A stretch of 45,371 nt of DNA from SZUA-442 sp963753185 (lineage in GTDB: Bacteria; Actinomycetota; Acidimicrobiia; Spongiisociales; UBA5794): positions 1 through 45,371 of the forward strand of contig CAVWBO010000002.1 of the NCBI GenBank assembly GCA_963753185.1. Direction: 5' to 3'. The notes beneath the pieces were generated by a model that saw only the letters and a list, made by a program, of their open reading frames with translations, did no database searches and was not told the DNA's origin. Each line of letters begins with the position of its first letter. Positions within the stretch are counted from its first letter, which is position 1. Shown here one piece after another: positions 43,697 through 45,371 of this stretch. Made by a program: the position numbers and the translations under genes.

Positions 43697-43936
43697 CTAC
43701 GGAGAGGGCGGGGCCTCGAAGAGGCCGAGCCCGCAAGCGCGGCACCGGGCTGCGGGCAGCGTCGGAGGGCTGCTGAAGGTTCCCGTGGCGATGTGCTCGG
43801 TTCCCCATGTGGTGAAACCCACCTTCTCGTCGCCCTTCACCCACATCAGGTGCCGCATCTGACCGGCGATTCGACCCAGCTCCAGTTCCCCGCCGCATCG
43901 CGGGCAACGTTCGATGTCGATCAATCTGTCCCCCAA
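43697..43936 (-). CDS. small zinc-ribbon protein
   Basis: This 79-residue protein has ERCPRCGGELELG at the start and AARCRACGLGLFE at the end, two CxxC knuckles that would form one zinc ribbon around a short beta core (HLMWVKGDEKVGFTTWG). It resembles the DUF6487-type nucleic-acid- or protein-binding ribbons. The start is uncertain: TTG 43936 or TTG 43924 are both possible, and no ATG precedes the first Cys pair. It lies downstream of the palindrome at 43942-43994 and directly upstream of ligC. Confidence 0.65.
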   Translation of the reverse strand: MGDRLIDIERCPRCGGELELGRIAGQMRHLMWVKGDEKVGFTTWGTEHIATGTFSSPPTLPAARCRACGLGLFEAPPSP

Positions 43937-43941
43937 TCGCC

Positions 43942-43994
43942 CGTTCTTGCGTAAATGAGTTCCACCCTGGGCGGAACCCAGTTACGCAAGAACG
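43942..43994. repeat. 53-bp nested palindrome between divergent genes
   Basis: The outer arms CGTTCTTGCGTAA / TTACGCAAGAACG are perfect over 13 bases. The interior ATGAGTTCCACCC / GGGCGGAACCCAG pairs with few mismatches. The element sits between the divergent zinc-ribbon and SnoaL-like genes. Confidence 0.75.
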
Positions 43995-44069
43995 TAGCGG
44001 GTACGGGGGTACGCGGTGCGACAATGGGTATCGAGCGCCTCGGGCGCTGCGAAAACGATCGGGAGGATC

Positions 44070-44438
44070 ATGAATCACGCTGATGCCCAGGCCTGGCTCG
44101 ACCGCTACCTCGCAGCCTGGAAGACCAACGATCGGGACGACATAACGGCGCTCTTCGCTGAGGACGTGGAGTACCGGTACCACCCGTTCGACGAACCGAT
44201 CCTGGGTGGCAGAGCAGGGGTCGTCGACTCGTGGCTCGAGGACACTGATCCTCCCGAGGCGTGGGACGCCGAGTACTTCGTCCACGCCGTCGACGGGAAC
44301 AAGGTCGTCGCCACCGGCTACAGCCGGTACTTCGCAACGGACAAGGAGCAGGCCAAGGTCTATTACAACTGCTTCCTGATCGACCTCGACGACGATGGTC
44401 GCTGTACGTCCTTCACCGAGTACTACATCCGTGAATGA
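44070..44438 (+). CDS. SnoaL-like/NTF2-fold protein
   Basis: This is a 122-residue NTF2-superfamily protein: AWLDRYLAAWKTNDRDDITAL opens with the helix-turn typical of SnoaL-like domains, followed by FAEDVEYRYHPFDEPILGG and a curved sheet ending CTSFTEYYIRE. These act as small enzymes or ligand-binding subunits; the substrate is unknown. ATG 44070 is preceded by GGGAGGATC. It appears monocistronic. Confidence 0.85.
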   Translation: MNHADAQAWLDRYLAAWKTNDRDDITALFAEDVEYRYHPFDEPILGGRAGVVDSWLEDTDPPEAWDAEYFVHAVDGNKVVATGYSRYFATDKEQAKVYYNCFLIDLDDDGRCTSFTEYYIRE

Positions 44439-44549
44439 CCTCGACCGATGCCCGACATGTGGGGTCCCAGCGGCGACCTGTCTTCGCGACTCCAGCTGCG
44501 TCCGTCAGAAAACGGGAACCCTGCCTGAGGGTGCGGCCGTCAGACACTC

Positions 44550-45371
44550 ATGAAGTGGAGATTCATCGTCCTCGCCGTTCTCGTGGTCGTGGTTGCCGCT
44601 GCATGTGCAGACCCCGCCTCCACGACCGATACCCAGCCAACCGGTGAGTTGCCGCTCGACTCAACGACGTCGACGTCACCACCGACGGATGGTCGGCCAG
44701 CATCCCTCGTCCCCATCGAGGGGGAGTGGATCCTCGTCAGCGGCGTGCCGCTCGTCGATGGGTACCCCATCTCGCTGAGTGCATCGGTCAACGAGATTGG
44801 TGGTCGAGCCGCCTGTAACCAATACGGCGGTTCGGCAGTGATCGATGGGGATACGATCGCCATCGGCAACATGTTCATGACCGAGATGGCATGCGAACCT
44901 GCGGTGATGGACGCGGAATCGGCGTACTTGACAGCCATCGGTACGGTGAGCACGTGGGCCATCGTCGACGGACAGTTGCACCTCAGCGGACCTGACGACT
45001 CGCTCGTGTTCGATCGTGCACCCGAAGTGCCGACGGAGGCGCTGGTCGGGACGACCTGGGTCCTCGACACGCTCGTCCAGGACGACATGGCGTTCACGAC
45101 GGTTGGTGAACCCGCCACCCTCCTCCTCATGGAGGACGGCACGGTCACCGGATCCACCGGCTGCCGGACCCTCACGGGCACGTGGATCGAATCCGATGCC
45201 CAGATCTTCTTCCCCGAATTCGCAGCGGACGGCGATTGCCCGGACGACATCTGGGAACAGGACAACCTCGTTGTGACAGTCCTCGGCGATGGCTTCACGG
45301 CGACGATCGATGGCGATCTCCTCAGCCTGACGTCGATGGGCAACGAAGGCCTCGTCTACCGCGCCACCACC
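44550..45371 (+). CDS. META-domain (HslJ-like) lipoprotein, cut by window end
   Basis: The N-terminus MKWRFIVLAVLVVVVAAACAD is a lipoprotein signal with lipobox AAAC, then a Thr-rich linker. Two META domains follow: IEGEWILVSGVPLVDGYPIS with GGRAACNQYGGSAVIDGD, and LVGTTWVLDTLVQDD with GTVTGSTGCRTLTGTW. META proteins are periplasmic or surface proteins linked to stress or motility, with no defined activity. The frame is open at 45371, so the last residues are outside the window. Confidence 0.85.
   Translation, partial: MKWRFIVLAVLVVVVAAACADPASTTDTQPTGELPLDSTTSTSPPTDGRPASLVPIEGEWILVSGVPLVDGYPISLSASVNEIGGRAACNQYGGSAVIDGDTIAIGNMFMTEMACEPAVMDAESAYLTAIGTVSTWAIVDGQLHLSGPDDSLVFDRAPEVPTEALVGTTWVLDTLVQDDMAFTTVGEPATLLLMEDGTVTGSTGCRTLTGTWIESDAQIFFPEFAADGDCPDDIWEQDNLVVTVLGDGFTATIDGDLLSLTSMGNEGLVYRATT

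Overview
The window is high-GC DNA with the gene content of an actinobacterium. It carries a 30-residue bS22-type ribosomal protein, a class F sortase, CWB2 and DUF4397 surface proteins, a stand-alone ATP-dependent DNA ligase and a LytR-CpsA-Psr (LCP) gene. An Acidimicrobiia-like lineage is my inference; nothing in the sequence proves it.

The sequence quality is uneven. Almost every gene between 1 and about 11.7 kb is broken by one or more single-base frameshifts, although catalytic motifs survive in the shifted frames. The ABC exporter, tyrosine kinase, first VOC protein, dinB and Dps are also interrupted. Most genes from 23 to 45 kb are intact. I read most breaks as sequence errors, so gene extents are given across them. 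One break is different: at about 3.65 kb an RHS/YD-repeat gene runs straight into the middle of an LCP gene, which means a real deletion or a chimeric join.

Region 1 (4.5-11.7 kb, minus strand) is the main discovery: a lasso-peptide-type RiPP cluster. In transcription order it holds a nucleotidyltransferase, a PqqD-like leader-recognition protein (B1), a transglutaminase-like leader peptidase (B2), an HPr-kinase-like peptide kinase, an asparagine-synthetase-like cyclase, a 53-residue candidate precursor whose leader fits YxxPx(L/F)xxxGxxxxxT, a SAM methyltransferase and a second cyclase of the same size. Four of the junctions are TGATG stop/start overlaps. Both cyclases lack the Cys2 of true glutamine amidotransferases. 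An ABC exporter at 14.7 kb could export the product.

Region 2 (11.7-25 kb) holds lipoproteins, secreted proteins, the exporter, a Wzc-like tyrosine autokinase, two VOC proteins, an SGNH hydrolase, dinB and an EamA transporter. It is heavily interspersed with a palindromic repeat family.

Region 3 (25-31.4 kb) has a SipW-cognate secreted protein behind a hairpin-rich leader and a SipW-type signal peptidase with an excalibur-like tail. An ABC-2 exporter, a cation efflux protein and homoserine kinase follow.

Region 4 (31.4-38.2 kb) has a DUF559 nuclease gene framed by repeat arrays, a puuD-dps-phosphatase operon, bS22, a CWB2-collagen surface protein, and CopD-like and PAC2 genes.

Region 5 (38.2-45.4 kb) has a YyaL-type thioredoxin-domain protein, a DUF4397 protein, a lipoprotein class F sortase, LigC, small proteins and a META-domain lipoprotein cut by the window end.

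Ten arrays of the intergenic repeat (unit about 150 bp) lie between 12.3 and 38.2 kb, all in the same orientation whatever the direction of neighbouring genes.
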